From the NCBI GenBank assembly GCA_017654735.1, contig JADPYG010000088.1:744001-808000 (forward strand): 64,000 bases of DNA, given 5' to 3'. This DNA is from Vishniacozyma victoriae. Lineage: Eukaryota > Basidiomycota > Tremellomycetes > Tremellales > Bulleribasidiaceae. Within the stretch, counting starts at the first letter, position 1, and each line of letters starts with the position of its first letter. Under the pieces are notes generated by a model, which was not told the origin of the DNA, made no database searches, and was given only the letters and a program-made list of their open reading frames with translations. The translations under genes were made by a program, and so were the position numbers. Below, piece by piece: positions 11,257 to 23,509 of this stretch.

Positions 11257-12849
11257 ATGCACGCTTCGTATATGACTCGAAGGCTCGGCAGTCGCCTGCT
11301 TGGTACCAAGGGGCGTCCACTCGCTTCAGCTAGGTGCGCCAGCCTGCCAACCCATGATTGCTGAGAGCTGACTGGTAGCCGAATAAGGTTCTCCTCTACA
11401 TCTGCTGTCCCCGCCCAGGATCCATCGCGCTCATCGCATACACAGCTAGAAGCAAACTCCAGCCAACTATTCATAACATGGCCGAACGGACGTCGGACTG
11501 CCTTGTACGTAAATATCCCATTTGATGAGCTCCAGGCTGACAAGAAAGTGACCACCATTTCCTGTACGATCATTGCAGATGCCCAAAATGCTTTCATTCA
11601 CAAACGAAACAACGTCTGAAGACCTTGACGGACGTTCCTCTTGATATAGCGCCTGAGAGTGTGGAATATAGTGATTCGGGGATCAACATCCGTTGGCCGA
11701 CGACGGGCGGGCATGAGTCGTTTTTCCCATTTTCATTCTTGGCGAAAGCGGCATATGATCCTCCTGTCGCTGAAGATCGAGTCGAATCTTCGTGAGTCCT
11801 GATCAATGACAGCTTACTCTTGGGTGGAAGCTGATGATAAGACGGACAGAGTGGAACTCGAAGATAGCGCAGACACCGCCGACGGTCGAATACAAGGGAA
11901 TTATGGCGGAAAATGGACAAGGGGAGACTGGCGTTTTGAGTGTGCTTGATAAAGTGGTGAGTGGTGTCTAATCGGCAGGGTGGGTAGCACTAATCACCAG
12001 CATGAGTTTGGTTTCTGCTTCATTAGCGGCATACCAGCTACACCGGAGGATACCGAGACTTTAATTCGCCGTATAGCCCCTATCCGTGATACCCATTGTG
12101 AGCTATCCAATTTCGTCACAGACATCGGGACTGACTAGGAGATGGCGGATTCTGGGACTTCACATCCAACATGTCCCACGGTGATCTTGCATACTCGACA
12201 GAAGGATTACCAGCCCATACCGATACCACCTACTTCACAGACCCAGCCGGTCTCCAGATCTTCCACATGCTCTCCCATCCAGCGCCAGGGACAGGAGGTA
12301 CCTCTCTCCTAGTCGATGGATTCTACGCTGCGAACCTCCTCCGAGAACTTTCGCCCTCATCCTACGCCACGCTCAGTAGACTGCGCATACCGGCTCATGC
12401 ATCCGGCACGCCAGGGACGATGTTGAGACCGACAATCAGCCAGCCCGTGTTCAGACATGATGAGAATGGAGAGTTGGCTCAAGTGAGATGGAATAATGAA
12501 GATAGAGGTGTCATTGGTCAGGGATGGAGCCCGGAGGATGTTAGAGCTTGGTATAAAGCTGCAAAGGAGTATGAGCGGCTACTCAAGGGTGAAGATGCGG
12601 AATACTGGGTTCAGCTTAGTCCTGGTACTATGGTTGGTAAGTTTCATCTCTGCTTTGAGTCATATTGGGTAGTATATCTGATTGGCAGTGATCGACAACT
12701 GGCGAGTCATGCATGGAAGATCGCCGTTCACGGGGTCAAGACGGATGTGCGGAGCATATGTTGGTGCGGACGATTGGAGGTCAAGACGGACAGCTATCAG
12801 ACGGGAGTTGTCGACGGACAAGGGCGATGATTGGAGTGTTGGTTGGTGA
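11257..12849 (+). CDS. TMLHE: Trimethyllysine dioxygenase (carnitine biosynthesis)
   Basis: Fe(II)/2-oxoglutarate dioxygenase that hydroxylates N6-trimethyllysine, the first step of carnitine synthesis. The N-terminus (MHASYMTRRLGSRLLGTKGR) is Arg-rich and lacks acidic residues, fitting a mitochondrial presequence. The N-terminal zinc-binding domain reads LYDHCRCPKCFHSQTKQRL. The catalytic domain shows FGFCFISGIPATPEDTETL, IAPIRDTHYGGFWDF, the metal motif HTDTTYF (HxD) and the C-terminal NWRVMHGRSPFTGSRRM with the second His and the 2-oxoglutarate Arg. About seven introns, the last ending just before VIDNWR; stop at 12847-12849. Gamma-butyrobetaine dioxygenase is a close relative, but the C-terminal SRRMCGAYVGADDW region favours trimethyllysine dioxygenase. 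Confidence 0.88.
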
Positions 12850-13036
12850 GTGGTTCGGGTATATTCCCTTAAAATATGAGGATGCATCGACAGATGATCG
12901 TTCTTTCTTACAAAGGAGCGGGTACAAACAGGCAAGACTCACGACTACAAAGAATGTTCCGATCTAAACTCTATTCTACATTCTACTATACTGAAGCCCA
13001 AAGAATCTTATGACCTCGAATCAAATTATCTTGCTA

Positions 13037-14364
13037 TCATGCCAACCTCCTACTAGAACCCGTATCCGGCAACTTCGTCCACCCCTGCGTAGGAGACAGA
13101 TCAGGATCCGCCGGTCTCCTCACTTTTGGTCGATCATCCACAACGACACTAGGAGCCAAGAACAACAAACCCCTCAACTCCTCACTCAACTTATAGGAAC
13201 TACTGATCGATAGTCTTGCCGATGAATTGACTCGAGCTCTCAATGAAGCTGTACTAGAAGGTGTCTGTCTTCCATCATTATCGCTATCGTTCGCGAGATA
13301 CTCCTTGAGACTCTGACGGGTCTTGATAGGTGCAAGAGGGGCTTTTGGGGGTCGCGAGACATTGAGGGGTTTAGTCTTGAATGGTGATGGAGGAGCTTGA
13401 GAGCGAGCTGATTTTACCTTGGTTAGGGAAGGTAAAGGGGTGATATCGGCATAAAGTCCTAAAGAGGTATATTCGGATGGAGATGAAGTATCGGATGGAG
13501 GAGTGATTGGGCCTGGGATGAAACCTTTCTTGAGGTCTGTAGAGTATGGGGATAATCTGGCGTAATCAGTGTGGTAAGAGGGTAATCGAGTTCTCGGCCT
13601 GCTTGACTGCGGAAAAAAGTCTTCCGCCAAAGAAGGATTGTTGGTTGTCATTGACTGCATGTCAATTTGATTTAGAGGAAGGAAGAGGTACTCACATCCC
13701 TGTTGACCATTAGAGAGTGGATACTGGTCCTGAAAGTTCGATTCGTAGACGTGACGGGCGGAGGGGAGAGTATGCCGCCTGGAGGTGGTCGAAGTTGTCG
13801 TGTAGACTTGGGTGCTTCGGGGGATGATAGCGTACCGTTTTCGACCACTGGAGAATACAGGTATTCCTGCCCAGCAGCCCGAGTCAGAGGAGTAATTGTT
13901 CCCTATACGTCAGTCCGAGTCAAAACTATCAAAAAATCATGACTGACCTCAGTCCTTGACCAAGGAGAATCAGGTGAAGGCCCGAACCCAAAAGACGATT
14001 TGAAACTCGGATGAAAACTCGTTTTCAACGGTTTCACATACCTCGTCCCACTTCCATTTCTTGTGTGGGTATGTCTCGATGAAGATCGATCCGAACCAAG
14101 TCTGAGCTGTAAGTGTTCTTGGCGCCTCAGCCGGAGGTACCACGTTAAGACTGCCACCATTGCGATTGAGAGGAGGACGGATAAGGATATGATGGCTGCG
14201 TTCGCCGCTCTTTGGGGGTTGCCTGCATTTGTGCTTGCGTGGACGCCTGTGGAAGATTGCCCAGATGCGAGGGCATTTTTGGTTGATGGACTCGTTAGAG
14301 ACTTTGATGGAGGGGAAATATTGTGGACTGTAAGGGCGCCGTAGCCGGCATCTCCCGAGCCCAT
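13037..14364 (-). CDS. Single-pass membrane protein with Ser/Pro-rich tail (unidentified)
   Basis: Three exons. The protein starts with a short Ser/Thr-rich segment, followed by one membrane span (AAIISLSVLLSIAMVAVLTWYL) and then basic RLRRQEH, which predicts the N-terminus outside and the tail in the cytosol. The roughly 350-residue tail is Ser/Thr/Pro-rich with many SP/TP sites. Overall this resembles fungal Mid2/Wsc-like or AXL2-like surface proteins, but no family domain is recognised. No signal peptide is visible at the ATG at 14364, so further 5' exons encoding an extracellular part may lie upstream. The two internal joins (…SRTE/GTITPL and NRD/SMTTNN) have good donors and acceptors. 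Confidence 0.65.
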
Positions 14365-14549
14365 TTTTTCAGTGTGTCAACCGAGCTAGCGGACGTGGAT
14401 TGTTGATGAGGATCCGTTCGAGGATTCGGCAGTATTGATGTACAAGATCATGAATTGTCCTAACATAGGACACCGGTAAGCACAGTAATTAAGTATTGAT
14501 ATAACGTCAAGCCAAGAAACGCCAGACCCAACCAGAAGCAACCAGCCGA

Positions 14550-14978
14550 TCAGGTCTCTAACATAGATCTGATCTTCCCCTGCCCGAACCTCCTGATAGA
14601 TTGCCACTCACCAGACCCAATCATCCTACTCAAAGGCTTCACCTGTGAACATCTCCCTTGTCAATGATAAATCGATGGGTCATTCAGAGTTTTCCCCTCG
14701 GAATAGTCAAAGGGGCATGGGTAGGGGTATTAATGATCGTCGTTAGTTTTCTCACTAGGCCGCTTCTTCCAAAGGATGGCATATACCTCCGAGGAGTTCC
14801 GTCTGCGAGTGAGCAAAGACCGACTGCGTGTCACTACTCTATTGAATCTTTTGAACATGCTTCGCGAAGCAGACGGGCTCTTTTGTGATGAGTCGTCAAT
14901 TTGCTTCTTGTCGCTTTCGACTTGAAATTCTCCTTTCGCATCAAGGTACACCAACACGACACCAACCGTTCCATCCAA
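14550..14978 (-). CDS. Possible small basic protein (hypothetical)
   Basis: Low-confidence gene. A first exon from the ATG at 14978 encodes an acidic/Ser stretch, then a strongly basic segment (SMFKRFNRVVTRSRSLLTRR) to a GTATAT donor after RRNSSE. Joining to an acceptor ending TTCACAG near 14640 keeps the frame open for 32 more codons (KPLSRMIGSGEWQSIRRFGQ…) to TGA at 14550-14552, about 93 residues in all. The candidate intron is about 130-140 nt, longer than its neighbours. No domain is recognised. Alternatives are that this is untranslated sequence of a neighbour or an upstream part of the membrane-protein gene. The 185 bp between it and 14364 show no other coding signal. Confidence 0.33.
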
Positions 14979-15083
14979 TGGGGATATATCTGCATGATCT
15001 ATGCTCTATTGATATCCGAATATCCGTCTATATGTACAGTCGAGCCGTGTAGCGCGATTTCTGCCCGGCAGAAACGCTGCATT

Positions 15084-16877
15084 TTACTGAGTGGCCGCCA
15101 TGACTCCCTTGGACAACTCGAATAGCGGAGGCGGACGGTTCGAAGCGGCATGCCCGACATGCTGTGTCTGCTGCTGTTGGTGAGCGGTAGCATCGACCGA
15201 TGGTCTCCTCTGTCTCGAGTAGGCACCATCCATTGGTGGTCTCGAATTGATCTGCATCGCCGAAGGTGGGAGTGGCATCAAGCGATCATGCGGAGAAGAA
15301 GTCGTCGAAGGTGGAGGCGAGGGATAGGGAATGTTGTTGAGTGGGACATCGAATTTACGGATTGCGGATGATTTCGAGACGGGGTTGAATTGATGTGAAT
15401 ATTCAGGTCGGGGAGAGCTGTGGACAAGCTTGATATCAGGTGATCCGTCCAGTGTCCTCTGATCCTCTAGGGAGATAGGCAACATTCCATCCCTGAGTGC
15501 TTCTACCTGCCGCATCCTCTTTTCTCCCTTTTCAACATCCCTCTTTGCATTGTTGTACATTAACAATCCTACTCCTGTCAGACAAATCCCTGCAGCCTGG
15601 ACATAGTGAACAGTCTGCTTGAACCAGACGATAGCGAGGCATATGACTGCTATACGCTTCACGAGCGATGCGATGGAGTATGTGACTGGCGACGTGGAAG
15701 ATAGAATGGCGAATGCGAGTAGGTTCTGAGCGAAATGGACCGTCCCATTGAGGAAGAGGTATAGCATAATCGAAGGAGCATTGGGAGGTAGGACGTGGTT
15801 TATTACGCGCCAAGCATCCGAGTATATCCATAGAGGGATCATGAGGACGAAAGCGGTTCCACTAGAGTAGAAAAGTAAATTGATCTTGTCGAGTTTGGTC
15901 GATGTGCTCGATTCGGCATTGGTGGGCATGATCTTTTTGAAGAAAATGTTTTGCGAGACAAAGACGATTGTTGAGCCGAACGCGCAGAAGAGACCAAAGA
16001 TGTTGGACAGCGAAAAGTCGACAGATGTAGCGAGCATGACACCAAATGTGAGGGGGAAGAGCGAAATGTAGGTGGGCAGAGAGTACGACACACCAAAGAG
16101 GAGCGCGTACGCGAGGACGGTAAATAAAGGTGATAGTGCCTAGCTGTCAGCATACCCCACTTGCATTAAAGCTTAGAGACCAGAGTAGCGATGAAAACCC
16201 ACCTTGATAGTATGTACTGTACTGACTGGCACTCTGCTAATCGCCAATGAACTAAAGATGTGCCCTCCAACCTGAAAAGCCGCCATGGGCAATGTCCCCC
16301 TGACGATCGCCTGTGTCGGACTCCTTAGCCTAGTAGCCCATCCAAGTTCAGGCCTGCTGAACACCCAACATAATCCAGCCACGAAAAAGAATTGTACAAT
16401 GGTCAAAGTAACCGGAAACCTGAAATTGTTGAGGATGACTTTGCCCGTATTCGAGCTCAGCGCAGAGCAAGTGTACCAAAGTATACATAACGCGACAAAT
16501 CGTATTGTCTGTATTGTCGGGGTCGTAAAACGTGGAATAGCGAATGGGTTGGGTGATGGTGAACGTGATGGGACTGGAGCATGAGCATGAGGCGTGAAAT
16601 TTGGATTCCCATTTGAATTAGACCGGTGATATGGGTTTGGGGCATTAACAAAATATGGATTCGACAGGTCGTTTGAATCCTTTTTTACCATAGGACGTGA
16701 TTGAGGATGACGTTGTTGAGGGGCTGTAGGGACGTGTAAACTCGTAGGGACGGCAGATGCTGGATATTCAGTCGGTGAAGTCGGTAAAGGAGGAAACGTT
16801 CTTGGTGGGGAAATGATATCTGGTGAAGTAAGGTCGGCAGATGATGAAGTATGGAAGAATGGATTTCGTGCCGCCAT
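15084..16877 (-). CDS. Triose-phosphate/nucleotide-sugar transporter family membrane protein (SLY41-like)
   Basis: Two exons. The N-terminal ~115 residues are Pro/Ser-rich and disordered. The core has about eight to ten membrane spans: CILWYTCSALSSNTGKVILN, VTLTIVQFFFVAGLCWVF, the loop LRGTLPMAAFQVGGHIFSSLAI, then SRVPVSTVHTIKALSPLFTV, which is the typical TPT-family helix, followed by SNIFGLFCAFGSTIVFVSQN, the KK-containing IFFKKIM, and SSTSPVTYSIASLVKRIAVI before the last two spans. This order is that of TPT/DMT transporters (Pfam TPT), with yeast Sly41 a likely relative at the ER/Golgi. A ~110-residue disordered C-terminal tail follows. The substrate cannot be told from sequence. The single intron lies near 16140-16200. 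Confidence 0.82.
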
Positions 16878-17211
16878 GATTACTGATTGAAGGAGCGAGT
16901 CTGGGTAAAGTATCCAAGTCTATGTGATGGCCATGAATGATAGAATATGCAATAGTGATAAGAGGTAGTGAAAAGTATAGTAGAGTATCTAAAGTGTTAT
17001 AGCCATAATAAGAAGTTGCAGATTGTGACAGTCAACTGATTCAGGGCAAGGTACAGCTAAAACAATAAGCTAGATATTATAGGTTAATGGGGAAGAAATT
17101 CCGACAGCGCCTAATCAGTGATACTTGCTATGCATCTCATTCATCGTTCATATCGTATATATGTACACACTACGTACTCTTACAACCAGGCTTGCCCCTG
17201 TGCATGTGCTC
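16878..17211. other. Intergenic, 334 bp
   Basis: AT-rich interval holding the promoter and 5' untranslated part of the TPT-family gene and the 3' flank of CSN6. Both genes are on the minus strand. No coding or RNA gene is seen. Confidence 0.6.
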
Positions 17212-18538
17212 TTAACGATTCCTCATGGATGAAAATCCTGTACCGGGTTTGCCAGATCGCCGGAATCCCGCGTTTCCCTGATCATTACCGCCACCGTCCA
17301 TGTACAGGACAGTATGCTTGTCGGCATACTGGAAATTAGCAAAGTGTCCTCGTACGCTGGGGAGTCGTAGGCTTACATCATTCAACGCGTCGAGCTGTTT
17401 CGTCAAAGTTGTGAGGTAGTTTGTAAGCTGAACATCCGAGTATTCCTAGCGCGTCAGCTAGATCCCCATCGCGTACAAGTCTGAACAAACAGTCATGAGC
17501 TCCTGCTGGAACTGAGGAGCGTCCATCGTCGGTAGTCCAGCTACGATCGATGAGATTTGGCGTAAGATTGAATGATCAGGTTTCGCTTGTTCTGCAGATC
17601 AGCTTATGTTCACCATAGAAAGAGCGACCAGCTGGACATACTGTTGATGACCCCAATCACGTACTGCAGTAACACAGTGATGCGCTCATGTAGCATCTGA
17701 ATAGCATTCCTCTGGGTAGTCAAATTTGATACCACTATCACGTCAGCTGTCGGCACCCAGCTGGGATGATTTAGCTTACCAGCTGAATCACTATCCGTCC
17801 CCCTCGAGACTCCATCCACTGCTATCCTCTCCGCCTCGCCCGTTTCGATACCATAAGGTACTTCAGCGAATTTATCAATATTATCATCCCCCGCTCGGGC
17901 CCCTTCGTACACTTTCAGCGGTAGACCTGATGCTTCATCGGTACCAAAGACGAGCAGTACTGGCGAGTCCACTAAGCTCATGATCTAATCATCAGCGTTT
18001 CATGAGTTACGAAGAGGAGATACTAACATGTTTCTGAAGTTGGACATCATCTGATGTTGGCTCTGTACCGACGGTGTACCACCCTACAACCACTAGACTA
18101 GGGAAGACCTCTTCAACTGTCTATCAGCTTGGCACAACGAAGATCGCGTAGGGCGAGCTCACATTGTGCCTGTCGAGTCTGGAAGAAGTCTCGATCAATA
18201 GGCCATAAGGGGTGTTCATTTTCGGTATCAGGTTCAGAGAGGAGGACGAGCTCGAAGGAATTGACGATTGAGATTTGACGATTTTCCCTGCTTCCCAGTA
18301 GAGCTCCAATCACTGCCTATTAGCTTAATAGGAAGTCCGAAATAACTGAGCTTACACTTCTGAGGTTTGCTAGAAGTGAGCCTAGCTCGGGTTTGATGTT
18401 CGGATATATTAAGAATCGGAAGTGGATGTCTGATCGTCAGCTTATTCTGGGGTAAAGGAACTGCACATACAGACTGATAGCAAGCCCCGACGATCCAGAT
18501 GTAGCCTGAGCTACCACCTGAGATCCTTCACTCTCCAT
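17212..18538 (-). CDS. CSN6: COP9 signalosome subunit 6
   Basis: MPN-domain subunit of the COP9 signalosome, which removes Nedd8 from cullins. About seven exons. The N-terminus reads SGLAISLYIRPSDIHFR, then RSVIGALLGSRENRQISIVN and SFELVLL. Further on are RDFFQTRQAQ, FPSLVVVGWYTVG and PTSDDVQLQKHIM, then EERIAVDGVSR-type and MLHERITVLLQYV helices, all hallmarks of CSN6. The JAMM zinc residues (H-x-H…) are absent, as expected for the inactive MPN subunit. The C-terminus (NDYADKHTVLYMDGGG…) ends in a Gly/Arg-rich tail. The gene is divergent from the acyl-CoA-binding gene across a 128-bp promoter. The proteasome lid paralogue Rpn8 is excluded by the SFELVLL/VGWYTVG pattern. Confidence 0.92.
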
Positions 18539-18666
18539 GACTGTGGTATTGAATGGTGAGAGGTGTACAAGGTAGAATGACGGTCAGTAGTGAGGTGGGG
18601 ATGACGAGAGTGGAGGTATCGAATCAACTTTCCTTCTTGTCCCTCTTCCTCTCCTTCTTGACTGCC

Positions 18667-19410
18667 ATGGCTGATGATTTTGACGCGGCGGCCAGCTGGC
18701 TTTCTTCCAACCCGTCTGCGGCTAGCCTACCGAATGATACCAAGCTTGAAGTATGTATCATTCGCTCCTGAAGCGGAATAGGTATTGACAGGCAGATTTA
18801 CGGTTTATTCAAATATGTGACTACAGGCGCAGGACCGTCAGTCCACCCTATTCCCACTATCGACCAGAGCTGATTACCAGGACAAGTTCTAGGCCATCTA
18901 TATTCTCGATGCAGGCCCGAGCAAAACACGATGCATGGGTCACACAATCCCAAAAACACTCTGAGGTAGAAGGGGCAAAATCACGTTATATCGAGCTAGC
19001 AAAAGAAATAGGTTGGGAAGGAGGGAAATCTGGTCAAGGAGGAGCAATGGGTGGTGTCAAAGTCAGTACGATGGCTCAAGATACTTCTGTGAATGAAGAG
19101 GGGGAGATATCTGAATTACATGAAGCTGTTATTGATGGCAAGGTGGAGGAGGTCGAACGGTTGGTGAAGGGAGGGAGTGATGTGGATTCTAAGGATGAAT
19201 ATGTAAGTTCCTTAAATATGGTAGCCAGAAGCTGACCTGTAGGGTTTGACACCACTTCATATAGCAGCAGATCGCGGGAATTCAGAGATGGTCAAGCTAC
19301 TGTTAAAACTGGGAGCAAGGAGGGATATACAGGATGAAGATGATCAAACACCTTTGATGCTAGCCGAAGGAGCAGATAGGCATGACATTGCGAATCTACT
19401 TAGGGCATGA
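18667..19410 (+). CDS. Acyl-CoA-binding protein with ankyrin repeats (ACBD6-like)
   Basis: Binds long-chain acyl-CoA; the ankyrin part likely binds a partner. Four exons. The ACB domain starts FDAAASWLSSNP, continues LEIYGLFKYVTTGAGP and KHDAWVTQSQKHSEVEGAKS, then RYIELAKEIGW, which are the helices with the acyl-CoA-contacting Tyr/Lys/Trp positions. Two ankyrin repeats follow: ISELHEAVIDGKVEEVERLV and YGLTPLHIAADRGNSEMVKL, then QTPLMLAEGADRHDIANLL. The architecture equals human ACBD6. The start is taken at MADDFDAAA; an in-frame ATG at 18553 would prepend an unlikely Leu-rich extension. Ends at TGA 19408-19410, convergent with VPS8 (36 bp). Confidence 0.9.
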
Positions 19411-19446
19411 ATACGACGACTATAATATGTAATTCTATATCTTTGT

Positions 19447-22400
19447 CTATGCAGGTATGATGCTATTGGACTTGTCTCCCACTTGGCAACCCACATGCCT
19501 ACCCTGTCCTGAACCCATGACTTCCACGCCCCCCTGACCCAAACTGCCTCCACAGACGATACACTGCAATGAAGCGAGACTCCATCCAGCCTGCCTCTTA
19601 TCCGACATCTCCTTGACTGAAACAAACAAATCCGCCTCGACCAACCTGACAGTCATGGTCAACATCTCTCCCTCTGATCGATAAGATTCCAGCATCCCAG
19701 TCAAGATCACCCTGAAATCCTTATACGCCCTCGACCGTTTCGAAGAAGAATCAACAAGTCGCTTGAATAGTCTAGGGAACGATAATGGCGCAGATACCAA
19801 AGCCGAGAGTGATTCGCCGACCAGTAATCGGATAGCTTCGAGAGAAGGAGATGTTTTTTCGGTAGATGGATCTTCGAGTGATCCAATGTCATGAACAAGT
19901 TCCGTCAATTCGTGAAGGACTCCAAACCACATATTCTCCACCTTCTCATTTGGACCAGAAGAATGTTCTCGACATAATCGTATAGCCAACCTGGCGACAG
20001 AAGTGATAGTCTCGACAGCATAGAAATTGTCGAGATCCCCAGCGAGATTGGCTCCTTGAGTGCGGAACACGTCCCCCACTGCACTAAACGCTGAAGTGGT
20101 ATTACCCTGCCTATCCAGGGCCCAGATCTGTCCTTCGTGATAACCCTTTTCGGCAAAGTCGGACCGTAGCTGGGACAAGTCGAAGAAATCACCTCCTTTT
20201 AAATCTAGATAGGCTAGGACCGAGGAGGATTCGAATTCCACAAGTCGGATTGCGTAGAGATGGCGAAGAGGTACGTCTAGGTGACTGTCGGGTTGGTCAA
20301 GTACAGATCGAAGGTATGTCATTTGCTTCAATGGCGCCAGGGAGTCGACTGCTTTCTGGTGCAAAGCAGGTTGATGTCGGTCGATCAGGAGGGCTGTCTC
20401 GGGCAATGACAACTTGAGTAGATCAGGTAGAACCGGCTCCAACACCTCCCCAGCTTGAGGTACAATATTGTCGAGAGAGGTGAAGATATCGACTGGATCT
20501 CGTACGAGGATCGCGACCAATTTAGACCACTTTTTATCCGCCCAATAAGCGTTCCTCAAAATCCGATAAAATCCAGCCTGCTCAAATAGGTCGTACATGC
20601 TATCCGAGTCGTGTGGGGTATAAGCTGAAAGCAGATACTCTGTCGCAAGCTGTCGATCTTCGCTCGTAGTGGCATCAGAATCGGTAGCTAGGGAGGTCAT
20701 GATCCCATGTAGCGTTGACGGCGATATGAACAGGAATTGAGGGTATTTCGGGAGATTCCGAGCAACGAAGATGTAGAGCAATATTGAATCGAGGGTATCG
20801 GTCGCTAGAAGCTGGTTGATGATGGACTGTCGACTAATCTCGCCGTCATTCAGATATGGATCTTCAAAAGCGATATCGAGAGCATGTAGCAAAGCTTCAG
20901 TATCGGTAAAGTCGGCTAGGTGGGAGAAGATGAATCCATATACTGAAGCCCTAGCTGGACCAGCTTGAGATTCAGGTAAAGGTTCACCAGTGGGGAAAGC
21001 GAGACCAGAGAGGGTATGTTCGATATATGCGTAAATATGATCTGTGCCTAGTAATCGTTCCATTGGCGAGACGTAGTCGAACAAAGCCCGAGTGTAGACG
21101 TGTACGAGCGCATCGAGGAGGCCATGCGAATCACACAATGTAATGGCCTGATTGATATCGAGCATCTGAGGGTCGACATGCCAAATGATAGTTTCTGCTT
21201 GATCGTACTCGCCAGCATCCGAATGTAGTGATATGAGAGCCTTGACAACTCCAGGAGGGGTATGCTTGAAATCGCCATTGAAGATGTACGGTTCCAGCAA
21301 TCTTAAGAAAATCCCCTGAATCCCAGCATTCTCGTAGTGTTCGTATGCCTCTGTGAATAAGAAGTCCTCAGAGTCCGTAGCAAGACAAGCTTCAATACAG
21401 GACGTAGCTAGCGATTCGAATAATGTCGTCAAGTCTACACCGCGACCATCGGCGGAAAAGTGGGTGTCGTCCGACATACGATCTTCGGAGAATGCCCATT
21501 GAAGAGAAGCAATGATGAGCTCCCGTATTCGAGTAGATACTACCTGTCGAAGTTCTGTTGGATTACTGGGGAGACCGATCGTACTGCCTTGTGCTGAGCC
21601 TTTGTAGTAGGCAAGAGCGAGGTGGATGGCGCCAAGGAAGTCACCCTGATGGACGAGGGCGAGGACTCGGTCGTTCCAATGTAATAGCGTTCCAACCGAG
21701 GTTCCGCCGTTGAGGACAAAGATCTTGTCGCGGTATACTCGGACTGATAGTGGGCTCGTGACAGCGGTATTCTCGACGCGAGTGAGGGTATCAACCTTGA
21801 GCAATACCAAGTCGTCGCACACTAGGAGCAGATGCTGTTTGTTAGCCTGGTCAAAGACGTCGAACTCACATTTGAATCGTACCACGACATCGAGGCGATC
21901 GCAGAAGGAGCGGTCCATTGCTGGCCAAGCACAAAGTCTGGCACCTGATCTCCAGCCGTGATCCGTAGAAAGCGAAGACTTCGTCCCCACGAGTAAGCTA
22001 GGACCGGATCTGATCCTTCGGCAAATTTCCCCGCTCCAAGCCAAGCGACTGCACCGGCATTCAAATGCGTCGCATCCCTCATTTTCCTATACCAAGTCTT
22101 TGCCGGCTTCAATCCGACAATGACCAACTTTGAAGGTGTCAATAAAGCCGAGAGCGAGTATGTATCGGTTCCATGAGGTCCAATCGGTAATGGGGCCATG
22201 GCGAATAAGCTCGACTGTTTTTGATAACTTCCAAGCATACGGATGACATCGTTTGACTCAACTCCAATAATCCGCCCTAAGGACCACCAGAACGCCCTCC
22301 CATGTTCATCACCGGTGACTATCGACGTATGCCTCGCGCCAACAAAACCGATATGTAGGATTTTACTTCCTTCCAAGTGACCTTCTTTACGGCCCGTCAT

Positions 22401-23509
22401 CACTTGCTGCATTGTCACAGGCCGGACTTGTCGAGCTGCCTTCCCAGGTGAAGCAAGATCGTACAGAAAAATCTCCCCAGTAGCGTGTCCTACACCTGCG
22501 AATGTCGAGTCTGGGGATATCGAAACGCAAGTGACTGGCGACGAGATACTGCTAAGCACACACCGGACTTCTTGAGCGAACGAGTAGATGACTGTCATTC
22601 CTTTTTCGGTTCCGATCGCGATTGTCCCGTTTACATCCATCGCTGTGGGTTTGCCGTAACTTGTAACCATGCGCTTTAGGCGATGAAAGACGATACCAGG
22701 TGTATTTGAGGATGCTTGGGCGGAAGCTGCTGAAGTTTCAGAGATGAGAGAGAAATTGCTTGGTGAGCGATAATGGCGAGGGGAAGTGACAGAAGAGGGA
22801 GCTCGACCATGGGAACGTAGGCGGGATATTGAGGGATCTACTTGTCAGGTAGGGATTGCGGGCAGATCCAAGATGACTTACGGATATATGATACTTGCCG
22901 AGCGGTCTTCTGTGGGGTCGACGGAGGAGAGGAGCTAGGTGAGGATACCCCGAACTCTTCTTCTCCAATGCCTGTCTTTTCAAGAACCCGTTCCACTCCG
23001 TTCTCTTGTATCCCTTCCGAGCCATCTGCATCCTCCGCCTGCTCAGGCATATCCACCCTCGAGCAATTCAATACATCCCTCAACCTCTTCTGATACTCCT
23101 CCATATCCAAAGACATTGACTCATCAGCCTCGGCGTCCGGAGTCGGAGCGTCTGATTGCTCGTCACGCCAGTTCGGATTCCAACTATCATAAGGTCCCTC
23201 CCAAGCCCTCTGCTCCTCCTCCTCGCTATCAGCGTATACCTCAGTACTCGCAGTTCTCCATCCGGGAGGTGGAGGCGGAGGTGATGGTGACCTTCGATAG
23301 TAATCACTAGGTCCAGCTTCTGGTTCCCAGCCATTTCCTTCGCCATCTACATCATCGTACCCGTCGGCCGACCTTGATTGGGATGAACTCCTGAACCGAG
23401 CAAAGAACCCATTACTCCCTGAATTCTGCCGATTTGTAGGTTTGATAGTGGCTCCACTACTTGCTGAAGATGCTATAGAAGCCTTTCGACGGGGTGTGTG
23501 ATCACCCAT
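19447..23509 (-). CDS. VPS8: Vacuolar protein sorting protein VPS8 (CORVET subunit)
   Basis: Subunit of the CORVET tether on early endosomes that acts with Vps21/Rab5. Three main exons give about 1,300 residues. The N-terminal ~270 residues are acidic and disordered. A beta-propeller follows, with the strongly conserved start HRLKRMVTSYGKPTAMDVNG, then CVSISPDSTFAGVGHATGEI and SKILHIGFVGARHTSIVTGD. The Vps8 core reads FVLNGGTSVGTLLHWNDRVL and ALVHQGDFLGAIHLALAYYK; a long alpha-solenoid follows. The C-terminus carries only CIVCGG … GRHVGC, a partial RING-like end, and stops soon after. Introns fall near 21850 and 22820-22880. It overlaps no neighbour; the divergent RhoGEF gene starts 323 bp away. 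Confidence 0.92.

Noticed and set aside
14386..14607. Minus-strand open frame with hydrophobic segments, as an upstream exon of the single-pass membrane protein
   Set aside because: No convincing acceptor or donor pair joins it to 14364, and the candidate small gene uses part of the same stretch in another frame.
18553..18666. Upstream in-frame ATG for the acyl-CoA-binding protein
   Set aside because: The extension is not part of the family and reads like a translated 5' leader.
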